DNA of 8,056 bases from Marinilabiliales bacterium (lineage in GTDB: Bacteria; Bacteroidota; Bacteroidia; Bacteroidales; BM523): NCBI GenBank assembly GCA_002869425.1, contig PKSZ01000293.1, forward strand, positions 1 through 8,056, given 5' to 3'. Below the pieces are notes generated by a model. That model saw only the letters and a list, made by a program, of their open reading frames with translations, had not been told where the DNA came from and ran no database searches. This document shows, piece by piece, positions 1 to 7,600 of this stretch (position 1 is its first letter; every line of letters starts with the position of its first letter). Both the position numbers and the translations under genes were made by a program.

Positions 1-348
1 AGCAGATATCACAACATTCTCATTCATTACTGAAACTGTACCAAAAATAAAATAATCTGCTCCAATAATTCTACCTATTTCTACAGCATGCTCTTCATCA
101 ACAAGGGCAGTCATTTGTAACTTCAACTCCTCGATGATTTTTGAAATGTTCTCTCTTTCTAAAACACGAACCTGTTTATCTGAAGATAATCTATCAATAA
201 TAGCGTCTGCACAGCTACTCCCTAGCCAATTCATTTGTTCGGAACATCCATTCGTCTTAAATTCAGACGCTGCAACTGAAAAAATATTATCATTAGACAG
301 AGCTCCAAAACAATAAAAGAATGCAAATACGATTAATAGTAGTCTCAT
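1..348 (-). CDS. CsgG-like secreted protein, N-terminal part (gene runs off the left edge)
   Basis: An ATG at 348-346 opens a frame of exactly 116 codons with no stop down to base 1, so the C-terminus lies outside the window. Residues 1-18 look like a Sec signal peptide: MRL, then a hydrophobic stretch to about residue 17, with plausible cleavage after ALS-18. Cys13 is not in a proper lipobox, so a lipoprotein is unlikely. Residues 62-75 (VLERENISKIIEEL) and 91-105 (IGRIIGADYFIFGTV) match the hallmark of the CsgG/FlgO-like fold: 'V-L-[ED]-R-x-x-[IL]' followed by 'G-x-[IL]-[IL]-G-A-D-[YA]-x-[IV]-x-G-[TS]'. Such proteins are periplasmic or outer-membrane associated; CsgG itself is the curli secretion channel, but many Bacteroidota relatives have unknown roles. 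Cys35 and Cys46 could form a disulfide. The gene has its own likely promoter and is probably not part of the operon upstream. The family call is from motif recognition only. Confidence 0.8.
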   Translation of the reverse strand, partial: MRLLLIVFAFFYCFGALSNDNIFSVAASEFKTNGCSEQMNWLGSSCADAIIDRLSSDKQVRVLERENISKIIEELKLQMTALVDEEHAVEIGRIIGADYFIFGTVSVMNENVVISA

Positions 349-407
349 GAGTCTATATCATATGGTCCCTATACCACTCTACCTCAATCATTTTCACGGA
401 AGCCATG

Positions 408-434
408 CAAATATAGCAAAATATACTTCAACAA
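408..434 (-). promoter_or_regulatory. Bacteroidota-type promoter for the CsgG-like gene
   Basis: On the minus strand, 415-408 reads TATATTTG, a perfect match to the Bacteroidota sigma-ABfr -7 consensus TAnnTTTG. A TTG lies upstream at 434-432, with 16 bases between the two, slightly shorter than the usual spacing; a second TTG at 431-429 is closer still. Transcription would begin near 400, giving a leader of about 50 bases before the ATG at 348. This is the only intergenic gap of useful size in the window. An AT-rich region can produce such a match by chance. Confidence 0.5.
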
Positions 435-450
435 TAAAATCAGTATAGAG

Positions 451-1962
451 CTAATCTTTAGGTTTTAAAACCACACCTGTACTCTTTCGTCCGTCTATCT
501 GTATTTCCATGGAGCGATTAAACTTAATATGCTTTACAAAATCATCTTCAAAATGCGCTTTTTGAGAATTCAAATAATCAAAATCAATATATCCTTCGTT
601 TATAAATGTATTGATTGTAAAATATCCTACTCTGAATGAAGTTATATTTTGAAAAAAGTGTGTTCCCTGACTTGGATCAACACGGTAATCACTCAGACCG
701 GATTCAACAATCAATCGTGCACCAGAAATTTGTGCCCAACGGACTGGTATACCAAGATTTGGATCACTTGACCCCCAACGTCCCGGACCTACTAAAATAT
801 ATCCAAGGCCCTCATCACAAAGCTTTGTATTCAAATTCTCAATGCTTTCGACCATTTCGGCTGTTTTCAATCTTGAAAAAGCATCTGGCTTAACATATAC
901 AAAATCGCATATCTCATTAATTATTCCATTGCCCAATGAGTTTTCAGACTTAATCAATAATTCCTCATCAGCAATATTCTTAAGGTCAATTTCAACCGAT
1001 TGATCATTATTTACAATTGGTCTGATCTGCAGTAAATTAAATATCATAAGATTGCCCTTGCCGGTATCCAGATTTACAGCAAATTCTATTTCAATGGGAT
1101 TGTTCATCTCTGCCTGACCAATTTCAAGAACTTCCTGAAGAATTTCTGCCAACGGAAATTTATTATACTTCAATACTCCAGAAAAGGTCAATACCTTCTT
1201 TCCTTCATAAATCGAGCCATCCCTTAGTATATTATTCTGAAAATCATAGGTTGAAGATATCTGTTTCAAACTTCCATCATTTTCTGCATCCTTTATTTTC
1301 AATTGCAAAAGGTTCTCACTATCATCCGTAGTAGGTACAAAATCTGTTTTTGATAAATCAAGTGAATAAAAACTTTTCTGTGTTTCCCTTAATGCCATTT
1401 CTGGTGTTGACAATTGTAAGACCTTCTTCGGAAATTTGGGACTAAATCTTAAATTCTGGCCTCCATCTACAATATATTTACCCAAACCAAGCGCAATATT
1501 GGCTGTCCCATCCTCAGTCTTTTCCGGTTCAATAGGATAAAAGTTTACTGACCGGGCAACACCTGATATATTTGGATAAAAATGATTTCCATATTTGGTC
1601 CCACATACTTCTTGCAAGACCACTCCCATTTTTTCTTCATCAATAACATTAGAAGTTGCTGCCATATATGCCTTACTATCTTTAAAAAAGACAGATGCAT
1701 ACACACTTTTTATTGCATTGCTAAGATTCTCAATCATTTGCATTTCAGACTCAATCTTTGGAATCATATACGTAGAATATATTCCTGCAAAGGGTTGATA
1801 ATGTGAGTCTTCCAATAAGCTAGACGACCGTATGGCGATTGGATTCTTGACTACAGAGATAAAAGTATATAAATCTTTATGTATCCTGAAAGGTAAATTC
1901 GCCATTACAAAAGCATTCAGAATTTTCTCATCACTGGCATCAGACAAGCCTATTTTATACAA
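451..1962 (-). CDS. C-terminal part of the interrupted protein: ATP-grasp core and GPGRWG module
   Basis: This is the reading frame downstream of the internal TAA; the nominal start is a TTG at 1962 and is probably not a real start. Numbered in the undamaged protein (TTG codon = Leu485), it carries PIAIRSS with Arg529 (PPDK Arg92 equivalent), then FAGIYSTY, QEVCGTKYG and ALGLGKYIV, and ends the ATP-grasp fold with EIEF (Glu777) and LLQIRPI (Gln796, Arg798). These match the PPDK_N (PEP/pyruvate-binding) family. A C-terminal module follows with GPGRWG (876-881), LGIPVRWAQISGA and THFFQNITS (His919). There is no phosphohistidine swivel domain (no TSHAA-type motif) and no PEP-binding TIM barrel, so it cannot be a normal PEP synthase or PPDK. 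The first Met in the frame is 20 codons in (MANLP), so re-initiation would not restore a complete domain. It ends with TAG. Confidence 0.75.
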   Translation of the reverse strand: MYKIGLSDASDEKILNAFVMANLPFRIHKDLYTFISVVKNPIAIRSSSLLEDSHYQPFAGIYSTYMIPKIESEMQMIENLSNAIKSVYASVFFKDSKAYMAATSNVIDEEKMGVVLQEVCGTKYGNHFYPNISGVARSVNFYPIEPEKTEDGTANIALGLGKYIVDGGQNLRFSPKFPKKVLQLSTPEMALRETQKSFYSLDLSKTDFVPTTDDSENLLQLKIKDAENDGSLKQISSTYDFQNNILRDGSIYEGKKVLTFSGVLKYNKFPLAEILQEVLEIGQAEMNNPIEIEFAVNLDTGKGNLMIFNLLQIRPIVNNDQSVEIDLKNIADEELLIKSENSLGNGIINEICDFVYVKPDAFSRLKTAEMVESIENLNTKLCDEGLGYILVGPGRWGSSDPNLGIPVRWAQISGARLIVESGLSDYRVDPSQGTHFFQNITSFRVGYFTINTFINEGYIDFDYLNSQKAHFEDDFVKHIKFNRSMEIQIDGRKSTGVVLKPKD

Positions 1963-1971
1963 ATCGTTTTC

Positions 1972-1974
1972 TTA
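1972..1974 (-). other. In-frame TAA stop that splits the second ATP-grasp gene
   Basis: The minus strand reads TTT ATG TAA GAA AAC GAT TTG across 1980-1960. The frame before and after the TAA is identical and both sides keep family homology. TAA is not reassigned in this genome, since the nucleotidyltransferase gene and the large upstream gene both end in TAA, while TGA and TAG end the phosphoesterase gene and this gene. Neither a stem-loop nor a slippery run stands out near the stop to suggest programmed recoding. Confidence 0.9.
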
Positions 1975-3414
1975 CATAAACTGGTCAAATACATCTGTAC
2001 TAAGAACTACCGTGCGGGGAATTGTTATAGCAACATCCTGAAATCTATCGATTAACCTGTTTCTTTTAATCAATGAATCTACAAAAGCAAGCCCCCTGGC
2101 TTTACCACCAATTGAGCCTTCTCCTATCCTGGTAAAATTCAAATACTCATCAAAGCTATCACGATAAAACTTGGCAATAATCCCACGTCCTTTGCTGGAT
2201 CGATACCTGGCAATCGTATCAAATATATAATATTTGATTTGTTCAATACTGTCAAAATCATCACTGGTAACGTATTTCATCATTTGAGCAACAGGAAACA
2301 AAGCCCTCGCATTTAACCATCTTGAAAAATGATTTCTGTTGATATGATATTCCAGCGATTCATCCGGCACCTGAAAAATTTTCTCTTGTAAGTTCTTCAG
2401 ATCACGAGCCCGGGTAATTTCCTCCATCGTTTCCGGATTCCTGAAGATAAAATCACCAAAAGCAAAATTTCTAACAATAAAGTTTCGCAGTTCAATACTT
2501 AATGTTTTCGAATACTTATATATAAATCCAGCACCTATTTCTTCAGCCTTTTTTCCATTGGACTCATCGGAAGACTGTAGCAATACGGGCATGTATTTGT
2601 CTTCTGACATAATCTTCTCTGCCAACCGGAATCCAGCCTGTTTATCTCGCTTACCTATGCGTTTATATGATATATCTGAAATTACTCCCAATAAATTATT
2701 CTTATACTTTTCATACAACTCAACAGCCTCTTCAAAATTGGTAGCCAATAATATTTTTGGACGTACTCGCATCCTCAGCATTTTCTGATGCTCATTCAAA
2801 CCTTCTGTCATAAATTTCTTTGACTGCTTGAAGATTATCTTATAAATATTGGGCAAATAGCTGGAATAATATCGAATAGAGTCTTCCACCAACAATATGG
2901 ATTGAACGCCCACTTCATTTATATCATGATCACTATTCATATTATCCTCTATAAGCTTAACAATAGCCAATAGAATGTCAGCATTTCCCAACCAGCAAAA
3001 CTTATAATTTATAGCTGAAGTATCCTCTTTCTGCAATTTCAGCGAAACCTCTCGGCTAAAAGGTGTTAACACCACGATGGGTTTTTCAGGATACTGCCTT
3101 TTCAATTGAATACTAAGCTCAAAAGGATCCATCCCTCCAACACTTAACATATTAATTATCAAATCAATTTTTTCTTCCCTCAGTATATTAAATGCCTCCT
3201 GTGCAGTTGACGCCTGGATGAATTGAGGCGGATAACGCAAATTCAAGGAAACATATTCCATAAAAATCTGTTCATCAATACGTCCATCTTCCTCCAGTAT
3301 AAATGCATCGTACTTACTGCATATTAATAAAACCTGCGTAACTCTTTTCCTCATCAAAAGGTTAAAAGATGTATCTGCGAAATAATATTTTGAATGATCT
3401 AATTGTTTGTTCAT
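1972..3414 (-). CDS. N-terminal part of the interrupted protein: tandem receiver domains and start of ATP-grasp domain
   Basis: This is the 480-residue product if translation stops at the internal TAA. Residues about 24-160 form a receiver-like domain that lacks the phospho-acceptor: the usual Asp position is Asn88 (DLIINML), though Thr117 in VVLTPF is kept. Residues about 172-320 form a second receiver with the full active set: acidic pair Glu177-Asp178 in LLVEDS, phospho-acceptor Asp247 in VISDIS, Ser281/282 in LLQSSD, and Lys300. This receiver has an unusually long segment (about 188-222) between the first helix and the second strand. A family-specific helical region follows (PDESLEYH at 350-357, RNHFSRWL at 360-367). 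The ATP-grasp domain starts at GSIGGKARGLAF (433-444); Lys438 corresponds to Lys22 of Clostridium symbiosum PPDK. There is no signal peptide or membrane segment, so it should be cytoplasmic. The start ATG 3414 has no Shine-Dalgarno, as is common in Bacteroidota. Confidence 0.8.
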   Translation of the reverse strand: MNKQLDHSKYYFADTSFNLLMRKRVTQVLLICSKYDAFILEEDGRIDEQIFMEYVSLNLRYPPQFIQASTAQEAFNILREEKIDLIINMLSVGGMDPFELSIQLKRQYPEKPIVVLTPFSREVSLKLQKEDTSAINYKFCWLGNADILLAIVKLIEDNMNSDHDINEVGVQSILLVEDSIRYYSSYLPNIYKIIFKQSKKFMTEGLNEHQKMLRMRVRPKILLATNFEEAVELYEKYKNNLLGVISDISYKRIGKRDKQAGFRLAEKIMSEDKYMPVLLQSSDESNGKKAEEIGAGFIYKYSKTLSIELRNFIVRNFAFGDFIFRNPETMEEITRARDLKNLQEKIFQVPDESLEYHINRNHFSRWLNARALFPVAQMMKYVTSDDFDSIEQIKYYIFDTIARYRSSKGRGIIAKFYRDSFDEYLNFTRIGEGSIGGKARGLAFVDSLIKRNRLIDRFQDVAITIPRTVVLSTDVFDQFM

Positions 3415-3424
3415 AATGTTGAAA

Positions 3425-4267
3425 TCAAATTAAGATACGTTCTGCCATTTCAAGTTTGTTCAGATCAAAAATCACCAGTGCCAATTCCTTTCCGTTCCAA
3501 GCTGCACTATACATCCAGGTATCACCCCACTGTTCCTTCCATTCTCCTGTAATCGATGATGATTCATGAACATGACCGTGTAGAGTTAATAAAGGCTGTT
3601 GGGTTTTGATAAATCTTTCTATGGCAATACTACCGACATTCACATCCAAGGGTACATGATCAAAAGTTTTTCCATCAAGATCAGCCCTGTCAAGCATTGA
3701 CTTGTAAGGAGGAGAATGAAAAAGAAAAATACTCTTTGAAAGATCTTGTAGTTGAGCCGTTAACAATCCCAAATCTTTTTCAATAGTAGAAAACATTGCT
3801 TCATCCTTACTTACCTCAACCGAGCGCATCCCTTCTGTTGGATGAACACAACCCGGATCAACATACCTCGACACATCATATCTTTCCCAATCTTTTAGTA
3901 AAAATGGTGTTGGTGGAATATATGAATATCCAAATACTGTATGATTGGCAATTTTTTCTTTTCTATTGTGCAAATAAACCATCAGCCCTTCTTTATCTGC
4001 CTCAATTAACTCACGCTCGAAACTACGGGGATCATCATTTCCTAAAATGATATAAACAGCAGGATAATCCTTCCCCATTTCGTTTTTCAGTTTCCGAAAT
4101 TCGGGAACAAAAACCTCATGAATATAATCTCCGCTATATCCAAAAGCAGAAGGTGTAATATCACCTCCTATAAACAAAATACTTGGTTTATCACTTCTGA
4201 TTCTCTCGCATAAAGATTCAAGGCGAGCTTGTTTACCGTGTAAATCGGATACAAAAAAACATTTCAT
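3425..4267 (-). CDS. Calcineurin-like metallophosphoesterase (Icc-related, COG2129-like)
   Basis: This 280-residue protein hydrolyses a phosphoester; the substrate is unknown. The metal-binding motifs of the calcineurin-like fold are all present in order: SDLHG (Asp8, His10), GGDIT (Asp36), GNDD (Asn77), FHSPP (His184) and LHGHVHES (His232, His234). GNDD replaces the common GNHD/E; the Icc-related group often has GNCD, so the His is not universal there. Start choice: an ATG at 4297 would give 10 more residues, but it overlaps the upstream gene by 29 bases and lacks a ribosome site. ATG 4267 gives MKCFFVSDLHG, places the motif at the usual distance from the N-terminus, is preceded by AGGA, and lies 1 base after the upstream stop. 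It ends in TGA. No signal peptide is seen, so it should be cytoplasmic. Its place between a nucleotidyltransferase and an ATP-grasp gene suggests it removes or processes a phosphorylated or nucleotidylated product (inference). Confidence 0.9.
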   Translation of the reverse strand: MKCFFVSDLHGKQARLESLCERIRSDKPSILFIGGDITPSAFGYSGDYIHEVFVPEFRKLKNEMGKDYPAVYIILGNDDPRSFERELIEADKEGLMVYLHNRKEKIANHTVFGYSYIPPTPFLLKDWERYDVSRYVDPGCVHPTEGMRSVEVSKDEAMFSTIEKDLGLLTAQLQDLSKSIFLFHSPPYKSMLDRADLDGKTFDHVPLDVNVGSIAIERFIKTQQPLLTLHGHVHESSSITGEWKEQWGDTWMYSAAWNGKELALVIFDLNKLEMAERILI

Positions 4268-4268
4268 T

Positions 4269-4640
4269 TTACTTTTTCCTGATAAGCCTTGCTCCATCTG
4301 TTATTGAATTTATCATTACAGCAAAGCTTGTTTTATTCTTAATGTCATTATTATCAATATAGTGTACATCCAGCAATCCATCCTCCATGTAATATCCGGT
4401 CTTTTCCAAATTTATTTTTGCTAGCCTTATACTTTCTTCTTTAAATAATTTATTCAAATCCTGCTTTAGAAACTCGTCATTTGTTTCCTGATGAACTATT
4501 ATATCAATATCACTACCTGGACCAGCGCTGGCATTCTTTGTACTGCCAATCAAATATATGGCTTCAATGCAGTATCGATTAAAATCTATTTGATCTGCTA
4601 GTCTTTCGACTTCTTCCCATCTCCACTTCCAATGTTCCAT
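4269..4640 (-). CDS. Stand-alone nucleotidyltransferase-fold protein (pol-beta superfamily, MNT-like)
   Basis: A 123-residue single-domain protein with the complete pol-beta superfamily signature: IGS (Gly32, Ser33), then after ten residues SDIDIIVH with catalytic Asp44 and Asp46, and a third carboxylate Asp91 in LLDVHYID. These would bind two metal ions and transfer a nucleotide to an acceptor. The N-terminus (MEHWKWRWEEVERLADQ) is a Trp-rich amphipathic helix. The motif around Lys35-Gly42 (KNASAGPG) differs from typical MNT antitoxins (GSxARG), and no HEPN toxin gene is adjacent, so a toxin-antitoxin role is not supported. It starts 1 base after the stop of the large upstream gene and ends 1 base before the phosphoesterase start, so the three are probably coupled. 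I have a loose recollection of similar small domains beside or fused to PEP/pyruvate-binding proteins in other bacteria, but this is unverified. The substrate is unknown. It ends with TAA. Confidence 0.85.
   Translation of the reverse strand: MEHWKWRWEEVERLADQIDFNRYCIEAIYLIGSTKNASAGPGSDIDIIVHQETNDEFLKQDLNKLFKEESIRLAKINLEKTGYYMEDGLLDVHYIDNNDIKNKTSFAVMINSITDGARLIRKK
4275..4280 (-). promoter_or_regulatory. Ribosome binding site deciding the phosphoesterase start
   Basis: AGGAAA on the minus strand, with AGGA at 4280-4277, leaves 9 bases before ATG 4267. It lies inside the end of the nucleotidyltransferase gene, consistent with translational coupling. It is the clearest Shine-Dalgarno-like site at any gene start in the window. 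Confidence 0.5.
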
Positions 4641-4641
4641 T

Positions 4642-7600
4642 TTATTGAATTGTTATAACAGATTTTCTCTCCTTTCCATCCATTCTAACCAGTACAGGCT
4701 TTTCAAATTGTACATGCCTGAAATACTTCGTTTTTTGAATCAATTTCTCCTTTTCAAACATATTATAGTTAATATAACTATCGGACATTTCAGGTTGAAC
4801 AGAAAAGTATCCAATTCCCAACGAAGTTACATTGTGAAAGAAATGTGATCCCAATGATGCATCCAGTGGAAAATCTTTGAGACTAGTTTCAACAATTATC
4901 TGTGCATTTGAAATTTGCGGCCACGACACAGGAATGCCAATAAATCTATCACGCGTACCCCATCTACCTGGACCAATAAGAATATATTTTCTATCCATTT
5001 CTTTCATCTTCTGGTTCAAATTATTAATCTCATTAACCATTTCGATGGTTTCTGTTTTGTCAAAATTTGCAATATCCACATAAATAATATCGTAAATATC
5101 ATCAATAACACCATTGCCCATTCCCTTTTCAGAATATAGGATTACTTCATCATCGCGAATAGACTCCATATCTATCTCATAATCAGCAGCACTTCCAATG
5201 AGAGGTTTAATCTGCAACAAATAAAAAGAAGCTTTATAATCCTTATCCTTATTTAAGTCTATGGCAAACTCTATTTCCACGGGTGTGCCCAAGGCTTCCT
5301 TAACAATATCAACTATCACCTCCAGAGTGTGTGCCAATGGAATGTAATTATATTTCAATATATTAGCAAAGTTCACAACTCTTGGTCCTGGCTTATCCAA
5401 TCCTGGATTAATCCTGTCTCCATCCGAATCATAAACAGAAGCGGTATGTTTTAATGTTCCATGGTTTTCTGCTTCAGAAATATCGATTTTTACCAATCCA
5501 GCATCTTCATTGGCCAACAAATCAGGTTTTTGGTTGCTTAAATCCACAGCAAAGAAATCAACCTGAGAATTTTTATAAAGATCCTTTGCCGTATTGTTTT
5601 GGGTTGTTGGATACTTTGGCGAAAAACGAAATGCCTTTTCTCCTTCAACCACATACTTGCCCAATCCTAATGCTAACACTGCATAACCGTCTTCCGGCTC
5701 CATATGTGAAATAGGGTAATAATTGTACGACTGTGCAACACCACTAATATGAGGATAAAAATAGTCTCCATATTGATTACCAACCACTTCTTGTATTACT
5801 ACTGCCATTTTTTCTTCCTCAATCTTGTGATTAATGGCCTCCACATATCCTTTTGCAATTCCACTATATACAGATGCATATACCAACTTTATTGCTGTCA
5901 TCAATTGTTCATGCCTTACATCTAAATCTTTGTGATTATTTGGAAGCTTATACGTTTCAAAAATACCAGCAAAAGGCTCTGTCAAGGAATCCTCAAAAAG
6001 ACCTGATGACCTTACTGCCAAAGGCTTTTTTAAAACCTTTAACATTTTACGTAATCTCTTCTTTAGATTTTCGGATAAAGCACCCTCAACAAACAATTTA
6101 CGAATCTGACTGTAGTCATTAGACTCCAATACAACATTCCGCAATTGATTTCTCTCCATAAATATTTCAAACTCATCCGTCCCAATAATAGACGTTTTGG
6201 GCGATTTAATATGGATGCCGTCTATAAACTGTTCAATATTGAAATCGTATATCAAATTATTTATAAAAGCAAGGCCTCTTCCCTTTCCTCCCAAGGCTCC
6301 TGAACATAAGCTTACAATATTGCTCTCATCATTTATGGATGATTCATGGAATGCTACAACTTTTCCACGTTTCTGCTCATGACGGAATGTTTGAATGATA
6401 TTGATAAGAAAATTTCTCAGCTCACCAGGAGATTTAAAATCAGAAACCATAATTGGATGTATAATTCTGGCAGCCTGAATTTCACCTCTTGCCATCAACC
6501 ACTGAGAAAAATGATTTCGCTTTGCATGATAAATCAAAGACTCATCCGGTATGGTTTTCAACTGTGCTTCAAACTCTCTAAGTGTCCTTGCCACAGCTAT
6601 TTCACGACCTTCAGCATTACGATACACGAAATTTCCAAATCCAAGATAATAATTAATGAAACTTCTAATATCCTGGCCAAGCGTCTCAGAATTTTTATCA
6701 ATAAAACTCACTTTAAGATTATAGGCAATATTCGCATTATCCGGATCAGAAGACTGTATTATTGTAGGCAAGTCTTTTCTACTGCTTCTTATATCCTTTA
6801 TCAATAATTCACCAGCATTTTTTATACTCACACCCTCCTTTTCAAACTCCATATCCGTAATAAGACAAAGAATATTCTCCTGGTATTTATTGTAAATGTA
6901 TTTTGCTTCCTCGTAATTGGATGCCAGAACAATTTTTGGTCGAGCTCTCAGTCTCAATACCTTATAAAGCTCATCTGTAACCACTTCCTCAATTAAATCT
7001 TTTGTCTGTTCCAGAACAATACTGTAAAGAAGGGGCAAATATCTCGAATAGTATTTTATGGAATCTTCAACCAGCAGAATAATTCCAACCATACCCACAG
7101 CAGTATCGTTTTCAACATTTATCCAGTCCTCAATGGACTTTACCATTGCAAAAAACACTTTGGAATCGCCATTCCAGACAAAAACCTTATCAATTGCAGC
7201 TAGATCACAATTTTGTGTTTTTAAGTATGCGATGTCATTATTATTATGCAACAGCAAAAAGATCTGGATATAATTAAACCGAGCTTTAATTTCCATGGAA
7301 AGCTCCAAAGGTGATTTCCTATCAGCACCCAGCATAATAATAACAAGATCGAAATGCTTATTTGCAAGCTGCTCCATTGCCTCCTCTGATGTTGATGCAC
7401 CAGTTACACGAGGCATTTGTGTCAGGTTCAGCTGGTGATATTCACCCAATATCTGTTCTGTAAAACGACCTTCCTTTTCGATACTATATGCGTCATATAA
7501 AGTTGCAACCAACAATATTTCTTTAACCTTAAATGGCATCAAATCATGAAAAACATCTCTGTTTGCATTGTGTTTATTCAAAAATTGCTGAAGCAACTGA

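Larger units (their letters stand above)
451..3414 (-). pseudogene. Receiver-receiver-ATP-grasp (PEP/pyruvate-binding) protein gene interrupted by one in-frame stop
   Basis: From ATG 3414 to TAG 451-453 there are 988 codons in one frame, interrupted only by TAA at codon 481 (1974-1972). The protein on either side aligns continuously with the paralogue at 4642-8056: FDQFM-stop-ENDL here corresponds to FEIFMERNQL there, so the stop sits exactly where the paralogue has Glu. A single G-to-T change (GAA to TAA) would explain it. The stop falls inside the ATP-grasp domain, after the GGKARGLAF segment and before the IRSS segment, so neither fragment would be a clean catalytic module. No other lesion is visible, which suggests a very recent mutation, a sequencing error, or readthrough. 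Undamaged, the protein would be about 987 residues, the length I recall for this family. It is the last gene of the operon, 10 bases after the phosphoesterase. Confidence 0.75.

Noticed and set aside
364..450. Possible terminator or operator in the 102-base gap (arms 369-374 and 443-448; small hairpin 363-376)
   Set aside because: The arms are only 4 to 6 bp, AT-rich or far apart, and no GC stem followed by a T run is present. No intrinsic terminator for the operon can be supported.
1960..1962. TTG as a genuine start for a separate 503-residue gene
   Set aside because: It lies four codons after the TAA in the same frame, has no good ribosome site, and would begin in the middle of an ATP-grasp domain. 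It is better read as the downstream part of one interrupted gene.
451..3414. Reassigned TAA codon (alternative genetic code)
   Set aside because: TAA, TAG and TGA all terminate genes at sensible positions in this window, so the standard bacterial code applies.
4295..4297. ATG giving a 290-residue phosphoesterase
   Set aside because: It overlaps the nucleotidyltransferase gene and lacks a ribosome site; ATG 4267 has AGGA upstream and the expected short N-terminus before SDLHG.
6346..6807. Plus-strand 153-codon ORF and the other plus-strand ORFs
   Set aside because: They lie antisense to well-supported minus-strand genes, show no recognisable motifs and have low-complexity composition typical of antisense shadows. 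The plus ORF at 134-316 is likewise antisense to the CsgG-like gene.
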